DNA of 54,668 nt, from the NCBI GenBank assembly GCA_964637445.1, contig CAZWWS010000006.1, positions 1 through 54,668 of the forward strand, read 5' to 3'. The DNA comes from M3 sp964637445. Its GTDB lineage: Bacteria > Bacteroidota > Bacteroidia > Bacteroidales > Muribaculaceae. The position numbers were made by a program, and so were the translations under genes. Each line of letters opens with the position of its first letter. Position 1 is the first letter of the stretch. Below are positions 42,247 to 49,942 of the stretch, in pieces. The notes below the pieces were generated by a model, which ran no database searches, was not told the DNA's origin, and was given only the letters and a program-made list of their open reading frames with translations.

Positions 42247-43914
42247 TTACCAATAGAATGTATCGGTCGAGGATGTTGCATTGCTGCAAGCATCGGTGAC
42301 GATGAGTTTTACAGTATGTTTTTTGCCTTTTGCTACGCGGCCGGCTTCAGGACGATAGGAGAGACGTCCGGTCTTTCCATCGTATTCGATGAGTACCCAT
42401 TTCCCATCGATAGTGCATCGATAGTCTTTTATTCCACTGAGGTTATCGGATATTTTATAGACGATAGCTCCGTTGCGCTTCCAACGCTCGGGACGCAATG
42501 GTTTCACAATCGGGGCTTTGGTGTCGGTGGTCACGGCATAGCTGCCGAGTCGATTTACAGATGCGCTTATTCGTCCCTCGGAATATGTGGCATCAATGGC
42601 GCTTTTTTTGCTCCCATTAATGCGTATCAAGCAGTATCTTGCCTTATCGACAATCGTGTCGGCTGTTATAGCGATTGATAGACTGTAATTCCCGGATATG
42701 GCGACGTCGGGAGATCCGAGAGTTACGATAGGGGAGCAATATGCCGATGAGGCGATGGCAGATGATGTGAAATAAATGTCGTCGTAGAAGGTTTCTGCGG
42801 GAAATTTGGCTGAATAAAGCTCATGGGTTATTGTGTTGACGCCATCCCACTTGAATAAGTCTCCTTTTTGCTTTAAGGTAGGAATGTCGGAGCGACGTCC
42901 TTGTATCACGAATGATGCTGTAGAGCGGTTTCCGTGAGCATCAATCATGATCCACTCGCATTGATAGTCGCGCTCTTCGTCGATGGTAATTATGCCATCT
43001 GATGAGGCTGTGATGATGTCGCTTAGAGGCATTGACTGAGGCACGTAGGTGGTCATAATCCATGATTTGGAGTTGATCAAATCCGGATAGTCGATAATCG
43101 TGTTTATGGCTCGGGTACGATGGAAGTCGACATGGTCGATTGTTCTGCAATAGACCTCTTTGCCATCAACCGTGAGCGTGAGTTGGCGGATGCCGTAGAT
43201 GTTGGTTGTCCCGCTCATGCGGTCGTAGGCTTTGATGCCGGCCACGACTTCTCCCCACGCCGTAAATGGTTGTGCGATAGTCTTTGATGAGCGGTAGGCG
43301 CCTTCGCTTTTGCCATCTACTAATCCGTGTCGAGGATAGAGCGCGAGCGAACGAACCTCCGGCGCGACTTTGTCGGTGATGTATTGCTTGAAATATGGCA
43401 TTGGGTCGAGTGCATATTCCGACTTGGTGTCGCGCACTTCATAGTGCAAGTGAGGCCCTCCCGAAGACCCGGAATTTCCGCTGCGACCAATTATTTCCCC
43501 TTTCTTTACCGAAATCTGACCGGGTGCAAAAGTGAGGTCGACGCGAAATGACTCTTGCCGATATTGTTCAGCACGAACAGGAGTCTCAATTTTCGTGGCA
43601 AATGACTCTAAATGCCCATAGACGGTGGTGAGCCCGGTCGTCGGGTGTGTGACATAGATGGCGCGTCCGTAGCCCCAAGGCGAAACGAGTACGCGCGATA
43701 CATACCCATCGTCGGAACAGCGGATGGCATATCCTGTCTTTCCATGCGTCTTGAAGTCGAGCCCGGAGTGAAAGTGGTTGCTGCGTAGTTCACCGAAATT
43801 TCCGCTGAGTATTAGCGGAATGTCTAATGGACGGGCAAGTGAGGGGAGAGTCTCTGCAACAACTGAAATGAAAGAGAATATTATGATTGCAAAAGTGATA
43901 TGTCGAAGTTTCAT
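42247..43914 (-). CDS. M23 family metallopeptidase, exported
   Basis: Protein of 555 residues with a signal peptide (about 1-20). The M23 domain is near the N-terminus: LSGNFGELRSNHFHSGLDFKT with zinc ligands His and Asp, TVYGHLESF, and GPHLHYEVRD as the third zinc site, so the catalytic residues are intact. About 380 further residues are beta-rich, including Ig-like or cadherin-like segments (YKISDNLSGIKDYRCTIDGKW). This long M23 form is common in Bacteroidota and probably acts on cell-wall peptides. It starts 33 nt after aat and may be part of the clpS-clpA-aat transcript. Confidence 0.92.
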   Translation of the reverse strand: MKLRHITFAIIIFSFISVVAETLPSLARPLDIPLILSGNFGELRSNHFHSGLDFKTHGKTGYAIRCSDDGYVSRVLVSPWGYGRAIYVTHPTTGLTTVYGHLESFATKIETPVRAEQYRQESFRVDLTFAPGQISVKKGEIIGRSGNSGSSGGPHLHYEVRDTKSEYALDPMPYFKQYITDKVAPEVRSLALYPRHGLVDGKSEGAYRSSKTIAQPFTAWGEVVAGIKAYDRMSGTTNIYGIRQLTLTVDGKEVYCRTIDHVDFHRTRAINTIIDYPDLINSKSWIMTTYVPQSMPLSDIITASSDGIITIDEERDYQCEWIMIDAHGNRSTASFVIQGRRSDIPTLKQKGDLFKWDGVNTITHELYSAKFPAETFYDDIYFTSSAIASSAYCSPIVTLGSPDVAISGNYSLSIAITADTIVDKARYCLIRINGSKKSAIDATYSEGRISASVNRLGSYAVTTDTKAPIVKPLRPERWKRNGAIVYKISDNLSGIKDYRCTIDGKWVLIEYDGKTGRLSYRPEAGRVAKGKKHTVKLIVTDACSNATSSTDTFYW

Positions 43915-43947
43915 AATTGTAGATGTCTTTGTTGTGGGGAAAGATGC

Positions 43948-44747
43948 TTAGTCGGAGTTGAGGATTTGGAGGTATTGATCGTAGGAGATATATCTGCCAC
44001 CCATGGAGCGTAGATGCGGTGTCTCTATCTGGCAGTCGATCATGCGTCCGCCATTGGCGGCGAAGAATCGTGCTAACCCGATCAAAGCGATTTTTGACCC
44101 CGATGGCACACGAGAAAACATACTTTCGCCTATAAACGACGCCCCGATAGTCACTCCATAGAGTCCGCCTACAAGTTGATCGTCATCGTCCCAAACTTCC
44201 ACACTTGCAGCCCAACCTTCGCGATGCAGGCGGCTATATGCTTCGATGATGCGCTCGCCAAGCCAAGCACCGTCTTGCTCGAAGCGCCCCTCGGCGCAAG
44301 CGTGAATCACGCCATCGAAATCTTCGTTGAACGTGATATGATATTGCTGTTTGCGCAAAAGAGTACGCATAGAGTGGGATATGTGAATCTCATTTGGGAA
44401 GATGACAAAGCGTTGCATTGGACAATACCAATGGATATTCGGATTACGCCAATCGGTCCATGGAAAGATGCCGTTGGAATATGCGAGCAGTAGNNNNNNN
44501 NNNNNNNNNNNNNNNNNNNNNNNNNNNNNNNNNNNNNNNNNNNNNNNNNNNNNNNNNNNNNNNNNNNNNNNNNNNNNNNNNNNNNNNNNNNNNTCGGATT
44601 ACGCCAATCGGTCCATGGAAAGATGCCGTTGGAATATGCGAGCAGTAGTCGATCCGACGAATAGTCGCCACCGACGGCAAAGAGTCCGTCGGGCTCGCCG
44701 TTTCGTGGGTCGGGAAACCAAATCTCGTCGTCGAGTAGTATTACCAT
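43948..44747 (-). CDS. aat: Leucyl/phenylalanyl-tRNA-protein transferase, interrupted by an assembly gap
   Basis: The enzyme attaches Leu or Phe from tRNA to the N-terminus of proteins starting with Lys or Arg, marking them for ClpS/ClpAP. The N-terminal part (44747 downwards) reads LLDDEIWFPDPRNGEPDGLFAVGGDY, and the C-terminal part holds CAEGRFEQDGAWLGERIIEAY, SVEVWDDDDQLVGGLYGV, FIGESMFSRVPSGSKIAL and IDCQIETPHLRSMGGRYIS. A 100-N run (44494-44593) splits the frame, but both flanks hold the same 55 bases. Removing the Ns and one copy (155 bases) leaves 645 nt, an intact frame of 214 codons plus stop through LLLAYSNGIFPWTDWRNP. The ATG overlaps the clpA stop (TGATG). Confidence 0.93.
44439..44648. 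repeat. 55-bp identical flanks of the scaffold gap
   Basis: Bases 44439-44493 and 44594-44648 are identical, both beginning TCGGATTACGCC and ending GAGCAGTAG. They are the two contig ends of one genomic sequence and not a biological duplication. Confidence 0.95.
44494..44593. other. Scaffold gap of 100 N
   Basis: Exactly 100 Ns of unknown content. The gap length is a default placeholder; the real distance between the contigs is minus 55 bases, given the identical flanks. Confidence 0.97.
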
Positions 44748-47005
44748 CAGTCGTCGAGTTTAAGAGAATTGTCGACTACTGAGATAGTGGCAGTGCCTCC
44801 GTCGCGCAACTTTCCGAAAAGAATATCATGGACGATGAGCGGCTTGAGCGACGAGTTGATCACGCGGTCGAGTTCGCGCGCACCATAGCGAGGCGAAAAT
44901 CCGTTGGCGAGAATCCACTCGGTCGCCTCGGGACTGAGTGATAGCGAAATATTGCGGCTCGCAAGGCGAGCTGAGAGCTGGCGTATACGTTTGTCGAGTA
45001 TTAGACGCGCCATATCGGATGTCATATCGTTGAATATGACTGTCGACGATAGTCGGTTGATAAATTCCGGTTTGAAGCGACGACGCACTTCTTTGAGCAT
45101 CGCATCTGAAGGTCGTGCTTGCGAGCCAAAGCCGACCGACGCTAAGTGTGCAAACTGTGCGCCGGCATTTGAGGTCATGATTAAAACCACATGGCGAAAG
45201 TCTATGCGATTGCCTCGATTGTCGGTCAGCGCGGCATAATCCATGACTTGAAGCAGCGTGTCGAAAATCGAGTCGTGGGCTTTCTCAATTTCATCGAGTA
45301 GCAGCACGCATCGTGGTGTCTTACGGATGGCATCGGTGAGGAGTCCGCCATCTTCATATCCTACATAGCCGGCAGGCGAGCCGATAAGCTTTGCAACGCT
45401 GTGCTTTTCGGAATATTCGCTCATATCAAAGCGACGAAGGGGTACCCCAAGTTCCGTGGCGAGTACTCGTGCTATCTCTGTCTTGCCGACACCTGTCGGG
45501 CCTACAAATAGAAGCGATGCTTGAGGCTTATCGTCGTCTGATAGTCCGGCTCTTGTGGTATAGATAGCTTCGACCACGGTGTCGATAGCCGAGTCTTGCC
45601 CATAGACTTGCGAGCGCATACGGTCGCGCAATGTGGCAAGTATGGCTGTGTCGTCGTCGGTGGTCTCGGCAAGGGTTTCCACCTTGCAGGCTTTTGCTAT
45701 GATGGAGTCGATGAGCTGATTGTCGACAATTTGATTGTAGGTGGGGTGAGTCTGTCGATAAGCTCCTGCTTCGTCGATGATGTCGATGGCTGAATCGGGC
45801 AGACGGCGGTCGGTGATATACCGCGAGGCAGTTTTGACAGTGTGTGCTATAACTCCCGAAGCAAACGTCACGCCATGATATTCTTCGTAGCGCTGTCGCA
45901 AACCTTCGAGGATGAGCGTGGCATCTTCGACCGACGGCTCAGTAATGTCGATGAGGCGGAAGCGACGAGCAAAGCCGCGGTTGCGTGATATGTAGCGATT
46001 GTATTCGTCGTATGTGGTTGATCCTATGAAGCGGAGTGTGCCTCGTTCGAGATAAGGCTTGAGTATCGACGATGTATCAAGCGGGCTGTCGCCAATCGCT
46101 CCGGTGCCGATCACGGTGTGAATCTCGTCGATATATACGATTGCGTTCCCTTGCGATGCAAGTCCGTCCATGATGGATTTGAGTCGTTGCTCCATCTCTC
46201 CGCGGAATTGAGTGCCGGCAACGAGCGACCCCATTTGCAACTCATATATTTTGAAGCCTTTGAGGCGTTCGGGTACTTCGTCGCGGTTGATACGGTCGGC
46301 AAGGCCATAGACTATGGCGGTTTTGCCTACGCCGGGCTCGCCGATATGTAGCGGGTTGTTTTTGTCGCAGCGGCATAGCACCTGAATAGTGCGGTCGAGT
46401 TCGGCTTGGCGTCCGATAAGCGGATTGTGGGAATCGACGCAGTCGTTGATGCAATTGACATATTGTTTCCACGTGCCTTCATCCGAATGTTTTGATATAC
46501 CATCATCTTCTGCAAACGAGTCATCGTAAAATCCCTCATCTGGCAGGTCGGAGCTGTCGTATGGTTCTTCTTCCGAAGTGCTTACCAATGTGGCAAGAAA
46601 TTGAGCACAATTATCTTTGCCGATAGCGTGGATGAGCAGGTCGGCGGCATAGCAGTTTTCGAGCTTTAGGATTTCGGCGACGATATGAGCTATATTGATT
46701 TCATGGGCACAAGAGCATAGTGCTTGCTCGCCTGCTTGTTTGATGATGCGAGTGAGCTGGGTCGACATCTCCGGTTTATGTTCTATATCTTCCGGAACTA
46801 CTTCGATATAGTCATCGATATATTGCTGCAGATTTGAGGCAATATCGTCGGGGTCGCATCCCGATAGTCGCAAAGCTTCGTCGAGAGAATAAATGTAGAG
46901 CATCCGGAGCAGTATATGCTCCGGAGTGATGAATACTTGTCGGTGTTCGACCACATATTTTAGAGCCGCTTCAAAGGCGGAACCGGTGTTTTGTGAAAAT
47001 CGCAT
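44747..47005 (-). CDS. clpA: ClpA, ATP-dependent Clp protease unfoldase subunit
   Basis: AAA+ unfoldase of 752 residues that feeds substrates to ClpP. The N-terminal Clp_N repeats (about 1-140) bind adaptor ClpS; a short acidic linker follows. D1 has Walker A GEPGVGKT at 222-229 and VYIDEIHTVIGTGA; D2 has Walker A GPTGVGKT near residue 500 and LLLDEIEKAH. VGFGSQ lies at the place of the ClpP-docking IGL/F loop. There is no ClpB-type coiled-coil middle domain, which fits ClpA rather than ClpB or ClpC. It lies between clpS (43 bp upstream) and aat (1-base overlap). Confidence 0.95.
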   Translation of the reverse strand: MRFSQNTGSAFEAALKYVVEHRQVFITPEHILLRMLYIYSLDEALRLSGCDPDDIASNLQQYIDDYIEVVPEDIEHKPEMSTQLTRIIKQAGEQALCSCAHEINIAHIVAEILKLENCYAADLLIHAIGKDNCAQFLATLVSTSEEEPYDSSDLPDEGFYDDSFAEDDGISKHSDEGTWKQYVNCINDCVDSHNPLIGRQAELDRTIQVLCRCDKNNPLHIGEPGVGKTAIVYGLADRINRDEVPERLKGFKIYELQMGSLVAGTQFRGEMEQRLKSIMDGLASQGNAIVYIDEIHTVIGTGAIGDSPLDTSSILKPYLERGTLRFIGSTTYDEYNRYISRNRGFARRFRLIDITEPSVEDATLILEGLRQRYEEYHGVTFASGVIAHTVKTASRYITDRRLPDSAIDIIDEAGAYRQTHPTYNQIVDNQLIDSIIAKACKVETLAETTDDDTAILATLRDRMRSQVYGQDSAIDTVVEAIYTTRAGLSDDDKPQASLLFVGPTGVGKTEIARVLATELGVPLRRFDMSEYSEKHSVAKLIGSPAGYVGYEDGGLLTDAIRKTPRCVLLLDEIEKAHDSIFDTLLQVMDYAALTDNRGNRIDFRHVVLIMTSNAGAQFAHLASVGFGSQARPSDAMLKEVRRRFKPEFINRLSSTVIFNDMTSDMARLILDKRIRQLSARLASRNISLSLSPEATEWILANGFSPRYGARELDRVINSSLKPLIVHDILFGKLRDGGTATISVVDNSLKLDD

Positions 47006-47048
47006 GGCAGATGATTATAGTTAAAATAAAGAGTTGAATGATGATTAT

Positions 47049-47348
47049 TCAGTCGGCTGGTTGAAGCGTTAGACGCAGTGGGTAGCCCTCTTTTCGGGCG
47101 AGGTTCACTGCCTTTCTGCGCTTTGTCTCGGCGATATCATAAGGATAGATACCGGCGATACCGCTGCCGCTATTGTGGACATCGAGCATGAGTCGCTCTG
47201 CTTCGGCGTGTGATTTGAAAAATATAGTAGAAAGAATCATTACGACAAATTCCATTGGGGTGAAGTCGTCGTTGTGGATTACAACGAGAAATCGTCGTGG
47301 CTCGCACACGCGGTCTTTGACGGAGATAGAGGTTTTATGCTGTTCCAT
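47049..47348 (-). CDS. clpS: ATP-dependent Clp protease adaptor ClpS
   Basis: Adaptor of 99 residues that hands N-degron substrates to ClpA. Core motifs are RFLVVIHNDDFTPMEFVVMIL, the hydrophobic pocket region, HAEAERLMLDVHNSGSGIAGIYPYDIAETKRR and a C-terminal LRLTLQPAD. Start MEQHKTS at 47348 is chosen because the -7 element ends 4 nt upstream; the longer frame would run through it. First gene of clpS-clpA-aat. Confidence 0.95.
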   Translation of the reverse strand: MEQHKTSISVKDRVCEPRRFLVVIHNDDFTPMEFVVMILSTIFFKSHAEAERLMLDVHNSGSGIAGIYPYDIAETKRRKAVNLARKEGYPLRLTLQPAD

Positions 47349-47352
47349 GACA

Positions 47353-47360
47353 CAAAGATA
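47353..47360 (-). promoter_or_regulatory. -7 element of clpS
   Basis: TATCTTTG on the minus strand, followed by TGTC and then the ATG, so transcription should begin at about the A of the start codon (leaderless). No -33 TTG is visible. Confidence 0.5.
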
Positions 47361-47425
47361 CACCTTTTTGACCGTATAATAAAATGAAAATCAAAATGCC
47401 TATAAAAAAACGTCCACTATACAAT

Positions 47426-47451
47426 AAAATGTTCAGTTAACTGAACATTTT
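47426..47451. promoter_or_regulatory. Perfect 26-bp palindrome between clpS and gdhA
   Basis: AAAATGTTCAGTT is followed immediately by its exact reverse complement, AACTGAACATTTT. The centre is about 90 bp upstream of the clpS start and about 135 bp upstream of the predicted gdhA transcription start. With no loop it is more likely a dimeric protein-binding site than a terminator. The remainder of this 248-bp divergent interval holds the two promoters. Confidence 0.6.
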
Positions 47452-47537
47452 GAATGAAATTGCTGTAAGAAGGCTAATTTTAGTGATTTACACTGTCAAA
47501 AATAATTTGCTATGCATAGAAAAATGTAGGACGAAAA

Positions 47538-47568
47538 TTGCCAAGATACGAAAAAAATCCTATATTTG
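47538..47568 (+). promoter_or_regulatory. gdhA promoter
   Basis: TTG at 47538-47540, a 20-nt spacer and TATATTTG at 47561-47568, then a leader of about 24 nt to ATG 47597. Confidence 0.65.
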
Positions 47569-47596
47569 TAATCGGATAATCTAAATACCAAACCTT

Positions 47597-48934
47597 ATGG
47601 ATATTAATAGTATCATGAATGCCCTTGAGGCAAAACACCCCGGAGAAAACGAATATCTCCAAGCAGTAAGAGAGGTGCTCCTCTCGGTTGAGGATGTGTA
47701 CAACCAGCATCCTGAATTTGAAAAAGCACGCATTATCGAGCGAATGGTTGAGCCGGACAAAATTGTAACCTTCCGTGTGACATGGCTCGACGACAAAGGC
47801 GATGTGCAGACCAATATCGGCTACCGCGTGCAGTTCAACAATGCCATTGGTCCATATAAGGGTGGCATCCGTTTCCACGCATCGGTCAATCTTTCGATCC
47901 TGAAATTTCTCGGCTTTGAGCAGACTTTCAAAAACGCTCTTACCACGCTCCCCATGGGAGGCGGAAAGGGTGGAAGCGACTTCTCTCCACGAGGGAAGAG
48001 CGATCGCGAGATTATGCGTTTCTGCCAAGCATTTATTCTCGGATTGTGGAAAAATCTTGGCCCCGACCGCGATGTGCCCGCAGGCGACATCGGCGTAGGC
48101 GCTCGCGAAGTGGGATATATGTATGGTATGTATAAAAAGCTCGTCGAGGAGCACACCGGTACTTTTACCGGTAAGGGACTCGACTTCGGAGGGTCGCGTA
48201 TTCGCCCCGAGGCCACAGGTTTCGGCGCATTGTATTTTGTGCAAGATATGCTCGCTGCCAAGGGTGACTCTATTGCCGGAAAGACGGTGGCTATCTCCGG
48301 ATTTGGCAATGTGGCATGGGGTGCTGCTCTGAAAGCCACCGAGCTTGGTGCTAAGGTGGTGACCATTTCCGGCCCCGACGGATATGTCTATGATCCTACC
48401 GGAATATCGGGCAAAAAAATTGACTATATGCTTGAACTTCGCGCGAGCGGCAACGATGTTGTGGCTCCTTATGCCGAAGAGTTCCCCGAGGCTACGTTCT
48501 ATGAGAATCGCAAACCTTGGGAGCAAAAAGTGGATATAGCGTTGCCATGTGCCACGCAAAACGAACTCAACGCTGTTGATGCCCAAATGCTCATCGATAA
48601 TGGTACTCTTATCGTGGCTGAGGTGTCGAATATGGGTTGCACGCCCGATGCTATCGACGCATTCATCGCCAATCACACTTGCTATGCGCCGGGTAAGGCC
48701 GTCAATGCCGGTGGTGTCGCTACTTCCGGTTTGGAAATGAGCCAAAATGCTATGCATTTGCAGTGGGGTGAAGAAGAGGTCGACCGGCGTCTGCATGGCA
48801 TCATGCACGACATCCACACTCAATGTGTGAAATATGGCACTCAGCCCGATGGCTATATCAACTATATGAAAGGTGCCAACATTGCCGGCTTTATGAAAGT
48901 GGCCAATGCAATGATGGGACAAGGAATCATTTAG
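47597..48934 (+). CDS. gdhA: NADP-type glutamate dehydrogenase
   Basis: Enzyme of 445 residues that makes glutamate from 2-oxoglutarate and ammonia, the main ammonia assimilation step in many Bacteroidales. The N-terminal substrate domain has GPYKGGIRFHASVNLSILKF and PMGGGKGGSDFSP with the catalytic Lys; the coenzyme domain has VAISGFGNVAWGAA. Length of about 445 fits the hexameric bacterial NADP type. Single gene with its own promoter and a hairpin behind it. A 470-codon antisense frame overlaps it and is a shadow. Confidence 0.96.
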   Translation: MDINSIMNALEAKHPGENEYLQAVREVLLSVEDVYNQHPEFEKARIIERMVEPDKIVTFRVTWLDDKGDVQTNIGYRVQFNNAIGPYKGGIRFHASVNLSILKFLGFEQTFKNALTTLPMGGGKGGSDFSPRGKSDREIMRFCQAFILGLWKNLGPDRDVPAGDIGVGAREVGYMYGMYKKLVEEHTGTFTGKGLDFGGSRIRPEATGFGALYFVQDMLAAKGDSIAGKTVAISGFGNVAWGAALKATELGAKVVTISGPDGYVYDPTGISGKKIDYMLELRASGNDVVAPYAEEFPEATFYENRKPWEQKVDIALPCATQNELNAVDAQMLIDNGTLIVAEVSNMGCTPDAIDAFIANHTCYAPGKAVNAGGVATSGLEMSQNAMHLQWGEEEVDRRLHGIMHDIHTQCVKYGTQPDGYINYMKGANIAGFMKVANAMMGQGII

Positions 48935-48949
48935 ACAAATTGAAAAAAT

Positions 48950-48984
48950 GCGATGGTCTTCTCCTCTGCGGAAGAGGCCATCGC
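48950..48984 (+). terminator. Terminator-like hairpin after gdhA
   Basis: GCGATGG (48950-48956) pairs with CCATCGC (48978-48984), with further CTTC/GAAG pairing inside. Only a weak T run follows. It lies between the convergent gdhA and flavodoxin/ferredoxin genes. Confidence 0.55.
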
Positions 48985-49001
48985 TTCGTTAATAGCTTAC
49001 G

Positions 49002-49778
49002 TCAAAACGTAGGGAAAAACATTTCCGGTTGGCGAGGTGTTGCAAAGTTGGCTTCGAAGCGAGCCACTCCGGCCTCATAGACTTCGCCTCTGAACATACG
49101 CGCTTCCGATGGACACACCACTATGCAGCGACCGCAGGCTGTGCATAGTGTGGCATTGGTCGATTTGGTGTCTTCGATGTCGATAGCTCCCGCCGGGCAT
49201 AAGTCGACGCAGGTGCCGCATGAGTTGCATCCTTCATCACCGGTGGGATACAATGGCGGTTTGCGAAACACTAAGTCCGGTTTGCCGGGAACTTCAAGCG
49301 CCGGAAAGTTGTCGTGAGATGTGATGATGTCGATGCTACGACAGGCAAAATCGTAGGCAGTTTCGATGTCGGCCGTATTGGGGCGATTGGATGCTATGGT
49401 AGTGAATATGGAGTGGCGGGCAATAAATGCTGCAGCACTTGCCGGCGCAAAACCTCGACCGACTGCAATATCGCGCATTTGAGCGAGCGCATTGTCGTAG
49501 TGTCGGTTACCATACACGGCAACGAGTATCGCCGGAGTGTTAGCGCCACTCACCATCTCCAATCGTTGTGCAGCATCGGCGGGAATTAGCCCGCCGAAAA
49601 CCGGCATCCCTAATATCAGCAGATCAGTCGACGAGAGTTGAAGTTCTCCATCGAGCGGATGCATCGTGATGTCGTGCTCTACCACCGGAGCATCGATGGC
49701 TTTTGCTATTTCGCGGACTATGCGCTGTGTAGTGTATGTTGCGCTGTAATATACGAGATGTATGGTATCGATTGTCAT
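49002..49778 (-). CDS. EFR1-type flavodoxin/ferredoxin fusion protein
   Basis: Electron-transfer protein of 258 residues. The N-terminal ~160 residues are flavodoxin-like: IHLVYYSATYTTQRIVREIAKAI (phosphate-binding loop), LLILGMPVFGGLIPADAAQR and VAVYGNRHYDNAL. The C-terminal half has two [4Fe-4S] motifs, CNSCGTCVDLCPAGAI and CTACGRCIVVCPSEA. The partner and the electron donor are unknown. Such EFR1-type proteins are common in anaerobic Bacteroidota. Own promoter at 49797-49825. Confidence 0.92.
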   Translation of the reverse strand: MTIDTIHLVYYSATYTTQRIVREIAKAIDAPVVEHDITMHPLDGELQLSSTDLLILGMPVFGGLIPADAAQRLEMVSGANTPAILVAVYGNRHYDNALAQMRDIAVGRGFAPASAAAFIARHSIFTTIASNRPNTADIETAYDFACRSIDIITSHDNFPALEVPGKPDLVFRKPPLYPTGDEGCNSCGTCVDLCPAGAIDIEDTKSTNATLCTACGRCIVVCPSEARMFRGEVYEAGVARFEANFATPRQPEMFFPTF

Positions 49779-49796
49779 AATGCTTATGGTTTACCG

Positions 49797-49825
49797 CAAA
49801 AATAACGATTCTCCAAGAATTCAAA
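49797..49825 (-). promoter_or_regulatory. Promoter of the flavodoxin/ferredoxin gene
   Basis: On the minus strand TATTTTTG (49804-49797) with TTTG at 49825-49822, 17-nt spacer (slightly short). The ATG follows 18 nt later. Confidence 0.5.
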
Positions 49826-49856
49826 CGTCAAAATAATGGTTAAAGAATGTAAAATC

Positions 49857-49887
49857 GGGGGGGGGGTAGAATAAATGATTACTTTTG
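49857..49887 (+). promoter_or_regulatory. G10 tract and -7 element upstream of the BspA-like gene
   Basis: A run of exactly 10 G occupies 49857-49866 and TACTTTTG, a Bacteroidota -7 element, lies at 49880-49887. The G run covers the place where the -33 TTG would be expected. A leader of about 50 nt leads to ATG 49943. Such homopolymers are prone to length change by strand slippage. Confidence 0.55.
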
Positions 49888-49942
49888 TGAAAAAGTGAAA
49901 ACCGCAAACTGCAACAACCATAACAACTAATATAAAATTTTT

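Noticed and set aside
44439..44648. The 55-bp direct repeat as a biological repeat or attachment site
   Set aside because: Exact identity, abutting a 100-N placeholder and restoring a gene when merged, points to an assembly overlap.
44307..44782. Frames reading through the N run on both strands
   Set aside because: They contain unknown residues and the artificial junction; the true gene is aat, reconstructed from the 55-bp overlap.
47510..47519. 10-bp palindrome CTATGCATAG upstream of gdhA
   Set aside because: Short AT-rich palindromes of this size are common and nothing else supports function.
47510..48922. 470-codon open frame on the minus strand across gdhA
   Set aside because: It mirrors the coding frame of glutamate dehydrogenase, whose motifs are complete on the plus strand; the antisense translation is His/Ser-rich and matches no family I know.
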